A stretch of 64,000 nucleotides of DNA from Kribbella sp. CA-293567 (lineage in GTDB: Bacteria > Actinomycetota > Actinomycetes > Propionibacteriales > Kribbellaceae): positions 6,324,001 to 6,388,000 of the forward strand of contig NZ_CP114065.1 in the NCBI RefSeq assembly GCF_027627575.1, given 5' to 3'. Every line of letters starts with the position of its first letter. Positions within the stretch are counted from its first letter, which is position 1. Positions 16,226 through 25,041 of this stretch are shown one piece after another. A program made the position numbers and the translations under genes. A model generated the notes under the pieces. That model was not told where the DNA came from. It searched no databases and was given only the letters and a program-made list of their open reading frames with translations.

Positions 16226-16876
16226 TCACGGCAGTCGGCGGTGCCAGGTCAGCGGTCCGACCGCGATGCGTTGGTCGGAGGAACCGTTCCAGTCGACGGG
16301 GAGGTTCTGGGCTCGGAGGGCGGCGGTGATCTGGTGGCCGATCTCGGTGTCCTGTTCGGCGACCTGGCCGCGGATCGGGTCGAGGGTGCCGTAGGCGAGG
16401 TAGAGGTGGGAGCCGTTGTCGGTGAGGCGTTCGCTGTCCTGCTGGTGGAAGAAGACGTAGCCGGAGGAAGGGCGGTCGGTGGGGCGTTCGTCGTCGATCT
16501 CGTCGACGCCGCAGGTTTGGCAGCAGGTGAAGTTCATCCGGGCGACCACGCCGGCCGCGTCCAAGGCGGCGAAGGCGGCCTCGACCCGGTCTGCGTCGGT
16601 GGGCGTGGTCCACGTCTGTTGCTCGGCGAGCCGGGCGTTCCAGACCTCGTCGACGACCTGCTCGAGCTCGGCGTCCGACACCTGCATCTCGTCGTCGTCG
16701 CGGAACTCGCGCGCGTACTCCAGCACCTCGTCGCGGGTGTTGAAGCCCGGCAGCACCCAGAGCAGAACCTGGTCTCGCAACTCCTCCAGCGCTGCCGGCT
16801 CAGCAGCCGGAACGGGCTCGGGAGCGACGGGCTCGCTGGGCGGCGTACGGCGGCTTAGTCTGTCGAAGATCCCCAC
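16226..16876 (-). CDS. DUF6891 domain protein
   Basis: The 216-aa soluble protein starts with GTG at 16876 (VGIFDRLSRR) and has a short Pro/Glu/Ala-rich linker at residues about 12-30. A helical acidic region follows (EYAREFRDDDEMQVSD). The C-terminal domain has the conserved patch NFTCCQTCGVDEIDDE, then GYVFFHQQDSERL, YLAYGTL, EIGHQITAALRA and PVDWNGSSDQRI. This pattern matches the uncharacterised DUF6891 family as I recall it. The two Cys pairs could bind metal. No function is known. It is separated from the cbiX-type gene by 10 bp and is on the same strand, so it may be co-transcribed. Confidence 0.8.
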   Translation of the reverse strand: MGIFDRLSRRTPPSEPVAPEPVPAAEPAALEELRDQVLLWVLPGFNTRDEVLEYAREFRDDDEMQVSDAELEQVVDEVWNARLAEQQTWTTPTDADRVEAAFAALDAAGVVARMNFTCCQTCGVDEIDDERPTDRPSSGYVFFHQQDSERLTDNGSHLYLAYGTLDPIRGQVAEQDTEIGHQITAALRAQNLPVDWNGSSDQRIAVGPLTWHRRLP

Positions 16877-16886
16877 GCGCCAAAGA

Positions 16887-17600
16887 TTAGACCGCCACCA
16901 CCGACAGTTTCCTGGCAGCGTCGTACCGCGCCATCGCCAGTCCCGCGATTCGCGGATCGGCCCCGAGCGGCGCGCTGACCGGCAGTCCCCCGGCGATCCG
17001 CCGGACTCGGTCCGCGAAGAATCCAGGCGCCAGCAAGTACGTCGCCACCGCAACCCGCCCGGTACGACGTCCCGAACCGCCGGCCGTCCGATCGAGCACC
17101 GGCCCGAGCCGCTCACCGGCACCGGAGACGTATCCGACCTCCACCGGCCTGTCGATCCTCTCCGCCAGCAACGCGGCTGTCGCCGAGCAGTCGAGCAGCG
17201 CCCGCCGATCCGACGACCCGGCAGCAGCAAGCACCACCTGATCGATCCCGCGGAGATCCACACAGGCCCGCAACCGATCCACCAGTACTTCGGCCAGCAC
17301 CGGATCCGGTCCCAACGCGGAAGCGGTCTGCACCTGATGCGGCCGCCGCTCGGCCTCACGGGCGATGTCCACCGCCGTGTGGTAGCCGCTGCTCAACAAC
17401 AACGGCACCACCACAAGTTGATTGCTGTCAGCAACTACCCGGTCCACCAACCCCGGCAGCGCCGGTACGTCGACGTCCACGAATCCCAGCGAGATCGGCA
17501 CTTCGGGCCGGGCCGCGGCCATCAACCGGACCAGCTCGTGCACCTCATGAATCCCACGAGGGTCCGCGGTGCCGTGCGCCGCTGCCACCAGGTCGATCAT
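16887..17600 (-). CDS. Sirohydrochlorin chelatase (CbiX/SirB type)
   Basis: The 237-aa protein has two CbiX-like halves. The first carries the catalytic-type histidine in AAHGTADPRG (His 9) and a second in SSGYHTAVDI. The second half (VVLAAAGSSDRRAL, VATYLLAPGFFADRV) is the duplicated domain, in which the first histidine is replaced. Family members insert Fe(II) or Co(II) into sirohydrochlorin. Here the neighbouring NirB requires siroheme, so iron insertion is the natural role. The ATG overlaps the hemD-like stop (ATGA), so it is the sixth gene of the nitrate/nitrite operon. Confidence 0.9.
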   Translation of the reverse strand: MIDLVAAAHGTADPRGIHEVHELVRLMAAARPEVPISLGFVDVDVPALPGLVDRVVADSNQLVVVPLLLSSGYHTAVDIAREAERRPHQVQTASALGPDPVLAEVLVDRLRACVDLRGIDQVVLAAAGSSDRRALLDCSATAALLAERIDRPVEVGYVSGAGERLGPVLDRTAGGSGRRTGRVAVATYLLAPGFFADRVRRIAGGLPVSAPLGADPRIAGLAMARYDAARKLSVVAV

Positions 17601-18721
17601 GTCGTCACCGGCACCGGTTCGACGGCCAACCGGTACCCACGCCGTACGACGGTCCGAACCAGCTCCGGATGCCCGACCGCCGTACGCAACCTGTTCACCG
17701 TCACCTCCACCGCATGAACGTCCTCCGCGCCGGGCAGCACAGCCAGCAGATCCGGCCGGGACACCACATCTCCACCCGCCGCCACCAAGGCCGCCAGAAC
17801 CGCTCGGGGACCAGGACCCAGCGGCAGCACGACACCATCCAGCACAGCTGCGCCGCCCCGGATCACCAGTTGCCCGAAGGCGGTTTGGATGGAGCGCGCG
17901 TTGTCGTCGGTCAACCGATCGGTGACGATCCGGATCAACGCACCGAGCCGGAACCGGTCGGGCACCAAAGGCTCCAGCCCCAGCGCCAAGAACGGCCCCG
18001 CGGTGATCGGTCCGACACAGGCATTCATCACCCGGCCGGTCCGCAGCGCGGCTACCAGCGCGTCGTACTGCCCGTTCAGGGCCGCCGCATCGAGCAGCGC
18101 CTGCGCACCCGGCGCTGACGTGTGCACGACAGCATCCACACCGCCCGCGCAGATCTGCCCGATCGTCCGCTCGACCGCGGCCGGATCAGGCGCCGGACCC
18201 CACCGATACACCTCCAGCCCACGCACCGATGCTCCGACCGCCCGCAAGGCGTCCTGCAACGACGGATCGGACAACCCATGCAGCTGTACGACGATCTTGC
18301 GCCCCGCGACGCCCTGATCGCGCAGCCAGTCGACCACCTCCGCCGTCGTCTCCGACCGGGCCGACCAGTGCTCGACCAAGCCGGCCGCCCGGATCGCACC
18401 CCGGGCCTTCGGTCCACGCGCCAGGATCCGCGCCTGGTCCAGCGTGCCCAGCAGATCGGCCGCGAGCCCCACGGTGTCAGCGGCCTCGATCCACCCGCGG
18501 AACCCGACCGCGGTCGTCACCACCACGTCGTCCGGCGGATTGGCGATCACCCGCCGGGTCGCCTCGATCAGCGGCTGGTCGTCGGCGGCCGGCACGATCT
18601 GCAGCGTCGGCGCGTGCAGCACCTTCGCGCCCCGGCGCTCGAACGATGCGATCAGGTCGTCCGCCCGCCGATGGGCGGTGACGGCGATCGTGCAGCCGCT
18701 CAGCGGACCCGGCTTAGTCAC
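17597..18721 (-). CDS. hemD: Uroporphyrinogen-III synthase fused to OmpR-type winged helix
   Basis: The 374-aa protein has an N-terminal HemD domain (about residues 8-265; VTAHRRADDLIASFERRGA, DDVVVTTAVGFRGW, VVHTSAPGAQALL, CVGPITAGPFLALGL). The C-terminal winged-helix DNA-binding domain covers about 285-370 (LVIRGGAAVLDGVVLPLGPGPRAVLAAL, then VEVTVNRLRTAVGHPELVRTVVRRGYRL). The same architecture is known from mycobacteria next to nitrite-reductase and narK genes. It could make uroporphyrinogen III for siroheme, regulate the operon, or both. GTG at 18721 overlaps the nirD stop by 8 nt. Confidence 0.92.
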   Translation of the reverse strand: MTKPGPLSGCTIAVTAHRRADDLIASFERRGAKVLHAPTLQIVPAADDQPLIEATRRVIANPPDDVVVTTAVGFRGWIEAADTVGLAADLLGTLDQARILARGPKARGAIRAAGLVEHWSARSETTAEVVDWLRDQGVAGRKIVVQLHGLSDPSLQDALRAVGASVRGLEVYRWGPAPDPAAVERTIGQICAGGVDAVVHTSAPGAQALLDAAALNGQYDALVAALRTGRVMNACVGPITAGPFLALGLEPLVPDRFRLGALIRIVTDRLTDDNARSIQTAFGQLVIRGGAAVLDGVVLPLGPGPRAVLAALVAAGGDVVSRPDLLAVLPGAEDVHAVEVTVNRLRTAVGHPELVRTVVRRGYRLAVEPVPVTT

Positions 18722-19046
18722 CGACGATCACCTGACCGCCGGCGATACGCACCGGGTACACCGTCAGAGCCAGCGAGGGATCGTCCAGACAGATGCCGGT
18801 GCGCAGATCGTAGACCTGCTTGAACATCGGCGACGCCACCGTCGGTACGTCGCCCCGGCTGCCGACGATCCCGCGCGACATCACGTTGGCGCCACTCACC
18901 GGATCCTGATTGCCGAGGGCAAAGACCGAACCGTCGTAGGTGCGGAACAGTGCGATCTGCCGTTCCCCGACCAACGCGGCGACCCCGCGTTCCGGCAGCA
19001 GCGCGTCGTACCCGCAGACCACCATCGCTGTCGTCGAGACACTCAT
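18714..19046 (-). CDS. nirD: Assimilatory nitrite reductase small subunit NirD
   Basis: The 110-aa protein has the Rieske-like fold of NirD: ERGVAALVGERQIALFRTYDGSVFALGNQDP, then VMSRGIVG, PTVASPMFKQVYDLRTGICLDDP and VYPVRIAGGQVIV. The Rieske Cys/His ligands are absent, as is normal for NirD. It pairs with NirB for NADH-dependent reduction of nitrite to ammonium. The ATG overlaps the NirB stop (ATGA). Confidence 0.95.
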   Translation of the reverse strand: MSVSTTAMVVCGYDALLPERGVAALVGERQIALFRTYDGSVFALGNQDPVSGANVMSRGIVGSRGDVPTVASPMFKQVYDLRTGICLDDPSLALTVYPVRIAGGQVIVGD

Positions 19047-22000
19047 CGGCGTACCTCCAGTCGGGGACCGGCGAGCAGCACCGGTTCGAGTTGCCCGCGT
19101 TCGGACGGCGTCGCCGGCCGGGGCTGGTTGCGTTCGACCACGTAGCGCAGGTCGGCGTCGGGCTGGTCCGGCGCGTTGACGAACGAGACGAACCGGGCCA
19201 GCTTGTCCGGGTCCCGCAGGGTGGCCTGCCACTCGTCGACATAGGAGTCGACGTGCGCCGCCATCGCCGCGTCCAGGTCGGCCGCGATCCCGAGACTGTC
19301 GTTCAGTACGACGTCGCGAACATGCTCGAGCCCGCCTTCGATCTGGTTCACCCAGACCGCGGTCCGCTGCAACCGGTCACCGGTCCGGACGTAGTACATC
19401 AGGAACCGGTCGATTGCCTGCAGCAACTGCTCGTCGGTCAGGTCCGAGGCGAACAGCTGCGCGTGCCGTGGCGTCATGCCACCGTTGCCGCCGACGTAGA
19501 GGTTCCAGCCGTTCTCGGTGGCGATCACCCCGACGTCCTTGCCCCGCGCCTCGGCACACTCGCGCGCGCAACCGGAGACGCCGAGCTTGATCTTGTGCGG
19601 CGAGCGCAGCCCGCGATAGCGCAGCTCCAACGCGATCGCCATCCCGACGGAGTCCTGTACGCCGTACCGGCACCAGGTCGAGCCGACACACGACTTCACC
19701 GTCCGCAACGCCTTGCCGTAGGCGTGCCCGGACTCGAACCCGGCATCGACCAGCCGCTGCCAGATGGCCGGCAACTGCTCGATCCGCGCGCCGAACAGGT
19801 CGACCCGCTGCCCACCGGTGATCTTGGTGTAGAGCCCGAAGTCGCGGGCCACCTCGCCGATCGCGATCAGGCCCTCCGGCGTCACCTCACCACCGGGGAT
19901 CCGAGGCACCACGGAGTACGTGCCGTCCTTCTGGATGTTGGCCATCACGTGGTCGTTGGTGTCCTGCAGTGTCGCCCGCTCACCGTCGAGCACGTGCCCC
20001 GCCGGATCCAGACTGGACAGGATCGACGCGACCACCGGCTTGCAGATGTCGCAGCCACGCCCTGACCCGTGCCGCTCGACGATCTCACTGAAGGTCCGCA
20101 GCCCGGTCACCCGGACGACGTCGAACAGTTCGGCGCGGGACAGCGCGAAGTGCTCGCACAGTGCCTTGCTGACCTCGACACCGGCCGCGGCCAGTTCGGT
20201 GTTCAGGATGTTCTTGACGATCGGCAGACACGAACCGCAACTCGTACCGGCCTTCGTCTTGCCACACAGCGACTTCAGGTCGCCGCACCCCTCGTCCCGG
20301 ACCGCGCAGCGAATGGTGCCGGCAGCAACGTTGTTGCACGAGCACACCGGCGCGTCGTCCGGCAGCTCCAGCTGGGCAGGCTGAGAGCCCTCCGGCAGTA
20401 GGTACGACGCCGGATCGGCGCCGAGCTGCCGCCCGACCATCGGTCGCAGTCCCGAGTACGCCGAGGCGTCGCCGACCAGGATGCCGCCGAGCAGGGTCCG
20501 CGCGTCGTCGGACAGCACCAGCTTCTTGTAGACGCCCGCCACCGGATCGGCGTACACGATGTCGAGCGCGCCCTCGGTGGTCCCGAAGGCGTCGCCGAAG
20601 CTGGCGACGTCGACCCCGAGCAGCTTGAGTTTCGTGGAGGTGTCCGCGCCCGGGAAGGTCGCCTCGCCGCCCAGCAGCCGGTCGGCGACGATCTCCGCCA
20701 TCGCGTACCCCGGCGCGATCAGCCCCCAGACCCGGCTGTCGATGCAGGCCACCTCGCCGATCGCCCAGACGCCGGGCACCGAGGTCCGGCAACCGTCGTC
20801 GACGACCACACCACCCCGTTCGCCGATCGCCAGCCCGGCCGCCCGGCCCAGCTCGTCCCGCGGCCGTACGCCGGTCGCGAACACCACCACGTCGGCCGGA
20901 AGATCCTTGCCCTCCGCAACGGCCATCGCGCGCGCCGCGCCCTGGGAGGTGGTCTTGACCCGGGTGGTCTGGGTCGAGGTCAGCACCTCGATGTCGAGGT
21001 TGCGGATCAGCCTGGCCAGCGCGCTACCGCCGCCCTCGTCGACCTGGAGCGCCATCAGCCGCGGCGCGAACTCGACCACCTTCGTCGCCGCGCCGAGGGC
21101 CCGGAGCGCACCGGCGGCCTCGAGGCCGAGCAGGCCGCCGCCGACCACGACCCCGTTCACTTCCTTGCCTTCGGCCCGTAGCCGCTCGACGTAGACCCGC
21201 AGCGCCGCGACGTCGTCGATCGTCCGGTAGACGAAGCAACCCTCGGCGTCGCTGTTCTTGATCGGCGGGACGAAGGCGTAGGAGCCGGTCGCGAGCACCA
21301 GTTCGTCGTACCCGATGAGCTCGTCGCGGGCGGTCGTGACGGTCTTGGCCGCCGGGTCGAACGCGACGGCCGTGACGCCCTTGCGCAAGGTGACGGCCGG
21401 ATCGTCCCAGAGCTCGGGCTCGCCGAGGGAGAGGTCGTGCGGGTCGCGGCCGGAGAAGTAGCTGGTCAGCGCGACCCGGTCGTACGGCATCCGTGGTTCC
21501 TCGGCCAGCACGGTGATGCGCCAGGCGGTCTCGGCGTCGCGTGCTCGCAGCGCCTCCACCAGCCGGTGCGCGACCATGCCGCCACCGACGATCACCAAGT
21601 GCCGGGCCTTTGTCAGCTCTGTCATGGTCGCCCTTCTGGTCGGGACGGGTTCGCTCTCGCCGCGCCGGAGCCGGTCGAGCAGGTCGCCGACGGCTCCGGT
21701 ACAGCTTCCGCAGCCGGTCGTCGCCCTGGTCTTCGCCGCGATGTCGGCCACACTGTCGGCACCGCCCTGCCAGGCCGCCTCGATGGCGACTCTGGTCACT
21801 CCGTTGCAGCGGCAGACGGTCATGTTCTTCCGCTGTGCCGCCGGTTGCTCCGGTGCCGAGAGCAACAACTCCGCCGGCACCTGGGTCCGGCGGTCGGCCA
21901 GCTGCATCAGCTCAGCCGCAGCCTCCGGGGCGTTGACGGCGACGGCTGCCTCGACCACGCCGTCCCGCAGTACGGCGCGCAGGTAGCGGTGGTCGTCGGC

Positions 22001-22933
22001 CAACTGCACGACCTCACCGAGACTGTCGCGCTCGCCCAGCACCATCAGCTCGAGCCCACCCGCGCTGATCCGGACCACTTCCCGCGCCAACTCGTACGCC
22101 GTACCGCGCAGCTGCGCCGCCAACGCATCCGCCTGATCCCAGGCCGCGCTCACCGTGCCGCAGACCAGCCCGTCGACCTCGGCGCACGCACCGATCGCGT
22201 GCACCCGCTCGTCGACCGGACTCGTCAACCGCTCGTCGACCACGACCCCGGCGCCGACCGGCAGCCCAGCCGCGACGGCCAGCTCAGTTCGTGCCCGCAC
22301 TCCAGCGGTGACCATCAGCAACTCGCCGTGGACGGCCTGTCCCCCGTCGAGCACCAAGGCCCTGAACGCGCCGTCCCTCAGGTCGGTCCGCCGAACCTCC
22401 GAGTTGAGCAGCACCTCGACACCGAGTTCCCGTACCACCCGGGTGATCGCTCGCCCCGCCGTCGGCCGAACCGTCTTGTCCAGCAGGGTTTCGCCGTCGT
22501 GCACCACCGTGACCGCAACACCACTCTCGCGCACCACACAGGCCGTCTCGACCCCGAGCACCCCACCACCTAGCACCACAGCCCGCCGGACCCTGCCGCC
22601 CGCCAATCCGCCCTGCAGACCAGTGCCAGTGCCCAGACCGACCCTCAGGCCAGCGCCCGAACCAGCGCTCGCCAGGAACGCCCTGGTCTCCTCAGCGGAC
22701 CGGGTCACGCAGTAGCCCTCGATCCCCGCCGGCACCACCGGCTCGCTCCCGGTCGCGAACACCACCTTCTCGTACGACCACGCCCGACCGCCCGCATCAA
22801 CAACCACCCGCGCCGCCCGATCGACCTGGACCGCCGGATTGTCAGCCCCCAGCAGCACCACCTCATCGCCCAGCACCGAGGCCAGCCGCCGCCCGGCCAC
22901 CCCACCACCGATCACCACCACGCGCCCGCTCAT
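19043..22933 (-). CDS. nirB: FAD/NAD(P) oxidoreductase-BFD module fused to NirB nitrite reductase large subunit
   Basis: One open frame of 1296 codons covers two usually separate proteins. Residues 1 to about 436 form a NasB-like reductase: FAD site VVVIGGGVAG, NAD site VVLGGGVLGVE, and a BFD [2Fe-2S] domain VCRCNGVTRVAI...TGCGSCTGAVGDLL. Residues about 437-1296 are a complete NirB: VIVGGGMVAHRL, VVVGGGLLGLEAAG, BFD CSCNNVAAGTI...TSCGSCLPIVKNIL, GCDICKPVV, and the siroheme/4Fe-4S ligands CVGSTWCRYGV and GVSGCARECAEA. No stop separates them. However, an ATG at 21625 with AAGGGCG upstream could start NirB alone, so both a 1296-aa fusion and an 860-aa NirB are possible. Start at 22933 overlaps the nitrate reductase stop (ATGA). 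The first module probably feeds electrons to the nitrate reductase. Confidence 0.9.
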   Translation of the reverse strand: MSGRVVVIGGGVAGRRLASVLGDEVVLLGADNPAVQVDRAARVVVDAGGRAWSYEKVVFATGSEPVVPAGIEGYCVTRSAEETRAFLASAGSGAGLRVGLGTGTGLQGGLAGGRVRRAVVLGGGVLGVETACVVRESGVAVTVVHDGETLLDKTVRPTAGRAITRVVRELGVEVLLNSEVRRTDLRDGAFRALVLDGGQAVHGELLMVTAGVRARTELAVAAGLPVGAGVVVDERLTSPVDERVHAIGACAEVDGLVCGTVSAAWDQADALAAQLRGTAYELAREVVRISAGGLELMVLGERDSLGEVVQLADDHRYLRAVLRDGVVEAAVAVNAPEAAAELMQLADRRTQVPAELLLSAPEQPAAQRKNMTVCRCNGVTRVAIEAAWQGGADSVADIAAKTRATTGCGSCTGAVGDLLDRLRRGESEPVPTRRATMTELTKARHLVIVGGGMVAHRLVEALRARDAETAWRITVLAEEPRMPYDRVALTSYFSGRDPHDLSLGEPELWDDPAVTLRKGVTAVAFDPAAKTVTTARDELIGYDELVLATGSYAFVPPIKNSDAEGCFVYRTIDDVAALRVYVERLRAEGKEVNGVVVGGGLLGLEAAGALRALGAATKVVEFAPRLMALQVDEGGGSALARLIRNLDIEVLTSTQTTRVKTTSQGAARAMAVAEGKDLPADVVVFATGVRPRDELGRAAGLAIGERGGVVVDDGCRTSVPGVWAIGEVACIDSRVWGLIAPGYAMAEIVADRLLGGEATFPGADTSTKLKLLGVDVASFGDAFGTTEGALDIVYADPVAGVYKKLVLSDDARTLLGGILVGDASAYSGLRPMVGRQLGADPASYLLPEGSQPAQLELPDDAPVCSCNNVAAGTIRCAVRDEGCGDLKSLCGKTKAGTSCGSCLPIVKNILNTELAAAGVEVSKALCEHFALSRAELFDVVRVTGLRTFSEIVERHGSGRGCDICKPVVASILSSLDPAGHVLDGERATLQDTNDHVMANIQKDGTYSVVPRIPGGEVTPEGLIAIGEVARDFGLYTKITGGQRVDLFGARIEQLPAIWQRLVDAGFESGHAYGKALRTVKSCVGSTWCRYGVQDSVGMAIALELRYRGLRSPHKIKLGVSGCARECAEARGKDVGVIATENGWNLYVGGNGGMTPRHAQLFASDLTDEQLLQAIDRFLMYYVRTGDRLQRTAVWVNQIEGGLEHVRDVVLNDSLGIAADLDAAMAAHVDSYVDEWQATLRDPDKLARFVSFVNAPDQPDADLRYVVERNQPRPATPSERGQLEPVLLAGPRLEVRR
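21625..21640 (-). promoter_or_regulatory. Possible internal ribosome binding site and start for NirB
   Basis: On the minus strand AGAAGGGCGACC directly precedes ATG at 21625-21623, which begins MTELTKARHLVIVGGG, the normal NirB N-terminus. The site lies inside the longer fused frame. It may allow independent NirB synthesis or be a relic of a former gene boundary. Confidence 0.5.
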
Positions 22934-25041
22934 GCCGACCGCTCCGCCAGCGGCAGCGCTTCGGCCGTCAACTCGACCGCGCACACCTTGAACTCCGGCA
23001 TCCGGGAGATCGGGTCCAGCGCGTCGTTGGTCAGCTCGTTGACCGCCCCCGCCCCGCCGAAGTGGAACGGCACGAACACCGTGTCCGGCCGGACCTCGTC
23101 CGTCACCCGCGCGACGAGCACCATCGACCCCCGAGCGGTCCGCAGCCGCACCGGACGCCCGTCCACGATCCCCAACTGCGCGGCCACTCGCGGGTGGATC
23201 TCCGCGAACACCTCCGGCTCGGCCGCCAGCAGTTCCGGCACCCGCCGGGTCTGCGCTCCGCTCTGGTAGTGCTGCAACAACCGTCCGGTGACGAGGTAGA
23301 GCGGCGCCTCCGCCCGAAGATCGTCAGCGACCGGCCGGTGGTCCACGCAGATCACCCGAGCGAGCCCGTCCGGCGTACCGAAGCGGTCCGCGAACAGCCG
23401 GGGCGTCCCTGCGTGTTCTTCAGAAGGACATGGCCAGAACAACGCCTCACCGGCGTCGAGCCGCTCCCAGCTGATCCCCGCATAGTCGGCGATCCCGCCC
23501 GCGCTCGCGATCCGTAGCTCCTCGAAGATTGCGGCCGGGTCGGTCGAGAAGGCGACCTCGGGCCGCAACCGGGAGGCCAACCCACCGAAGACAGCCAAGT
23601 CGCTCCGCACCGAACCCGGCGGCTCGACAGCCGCCCGCCGGCGCAGTACGCGCCCTTCGAGAGAAGTCATCGTGCCCTCCTCCTCGGCCCACTGGGTGAC
23701 CGGGAAGACGACATCCGCCAGCATCGCGGTCTCCGACGGTACGACGTCCGCCACCACCAGCAGGTCGAGCGAGGCAAGTCGCTCCCGCACTGACGCCAGC
23801 CGAGGCGCGGACACCAGCAGATTGCTGCCGTGCACCAGCAACGCGCGCGGACCGTCCGCAGTACCGAGCGCATTGATCAGCTCGACCGCGCTCCGCCCCG
23901 GACCAGGCAACGACTCCTCGGCCACTCCCCAGACGTCAGCGACATGTGCTCGCGCAGCAGGATCGGAAATACTCCGGTACCCCGGCAGCTGGTCGGCCTT
24001 CTGCCCGTGCTCCCGACCTCCCTGCCCGTTTCCTTGCCCCGTGACGCAGCCGTAGCCACTGCCGACCCGCCCAGGCAACCCGAGCGCCAGCGCCAGGTTG
24101 ATACAAGCCGTGACCGTGTCGGTCCCCTTGCTCTGCTGCTCAGCCCCACGCCCGGTCAAGACGAAGGCCCCTGCCCCACCGTGAACCGGCGCAGCAGCCG
24201 CCAGCACCCGGGCCGCCCGCCGGATCGTCGCCGCCGGTACGCCGGTCAGGCGCTCCGCCCGCTCCGGCCACCAGCCCGCCGTCGACCGGTACAGCCCGTC
24301 CGGGTCATCGGTCCGCTCAGCCAGATACGCAGTATCGGCCAGCCCTTCCTGCAGTACTACGTGCGTCAGCGCGAGCACCAGCGCCAGATCCGTCCCGGGC
24401 GTCGCCTGGAGGTGGATGCCACCCAGCTGAACAGTCGCGCTGCGTCGCGGATCCACCACCAGCAGGCCACCGGCCTCGCGGGCGGTCGCGAGATGCGCCA
24501 CCGCCGGCGGCATCGTCTCGGCAAGGTTGCTGCCGACAAGCAAGATCGCCTCGGCCCCCGCCAGATCCGCCAGCGGGAACGGCAGTCCACGGTCGATCCC
24601 GAAGGATCGATTCGTCGCAGCGGCCGCGGACGACATACAGAACCGGCCGTTGTAGTCCACGTTCGCGGTCCGCAACACCACCCGGGCGAACTTGCCCAGC
24701 GCATAGGCCTTCTCGTTCGTCAGTCCGCCGCCACCGAAGACCGCGACCGAATCGTTGCCGTGAGCATCTTGTAGCGATCGGAGGCGGTCGGCAACTAAGT
24801 CCAACGCGAAGTCCCAGGTCGTCTCGGCCAGTTCACCGGAGGCGTCCCGGACCAACGGCGTCGTGAGCCGATCGGGCACGGTCAGCACCTCTGCAGCGGT
24901 CCAGCCCTTGCGGCACAGTCCGCCACGGTTGGTCGGGAAATCCCGCGGCCGCACCTCGACCGAACCCGGTTTGTCGACCGGGTGGAGGGTCGTGGCGCAC
25001 TGCAGCGCGCAGTACGGGCAGTGAGTGGCGACTGCAGTCAC
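22930..25041 (-). CDS. Assimilatory nitrate reductase catalytic subunit (molybdopterin oxidoreductase)
   Basis: The 703-aa cytosolic enzyme has an N-terminal [4Fe-4S] motif CPYCALQC...GGLCRKG and the molybdopterin-bis-MGD domains: DYNGRFCMSSAAAA, LLVGSNLAETMPPAV, VVDPRRSATVQLG, GCVTGQGNGQGGREHGQKAD. The C-terminal molydopterin-dinucleotide-binding domain is seen in LYLVTGRLLQHYQSGAQTRR. These are NasA/NasC-type features. It reduces nitrate to nitrite with electrons from the oxidoreductase module fused to NirB downstream. The GTG at 25041 overlaps the NarK stop (GTGA) and the next gene overlaps by 4 nt. Confidence 0.93.
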   Translation of the reverse strand: MTAVATHCPYCALQCATTLHPVDKPGSVEVRPRDFPTNRGGLCRKGWTAAEVLTVPDRLTTPLVRDASGELAETTWDFALDLVADRLRSLQDAHGNDSVAVFGGGGLTNEKAYALGKFARVVLRTANVDYNGRFCMSSAAAATNRSFGIDRGLPFPLADLAGAEAILLVGSNLAETMPPAVAHLATAREAGGLLVVDPRRSATVQLGGIHLQATPGTDLALVLALTHVVLQEGLADTAYLAERTDDPDGLYRSTAGWWPERAERLTGVPAATIRRAARVLAAAAPVHGGAGAFVLTGRGAEQQSKGTDTVTACINLALALGLPGRVGSGYGCVTGQGNGQGGREHGQKADQLPGYRSISDPAARAHVADVWGVAEESLPGPGRSAVELINALGTADGPRALLVHGSNLLVSAPRLASVRERLASLDLLVVADVVPSETAMLADVVFPVTQWAEEEGTMTSLEGRVLRRRAAVEPPGSVRSDLAVFGGLASRLRPEVAFSTDPAAIFEELRIASAGGIADYAGISWERLDAGEALFWPCPSEEHAGTPRLFADRFGTPDGLARVICVDHRPVADDLRAEAPLYLVTGRLLQHYQSGAQTRRVPELLAAEPEVFAEIHPRVAAQLGIVDGRPVRLRTARGSMVLVARVTDEVRPDTVFVPFHFGGAGAVNELTNDALDPISRMPEFKVCAVELTAEALPLAERSA

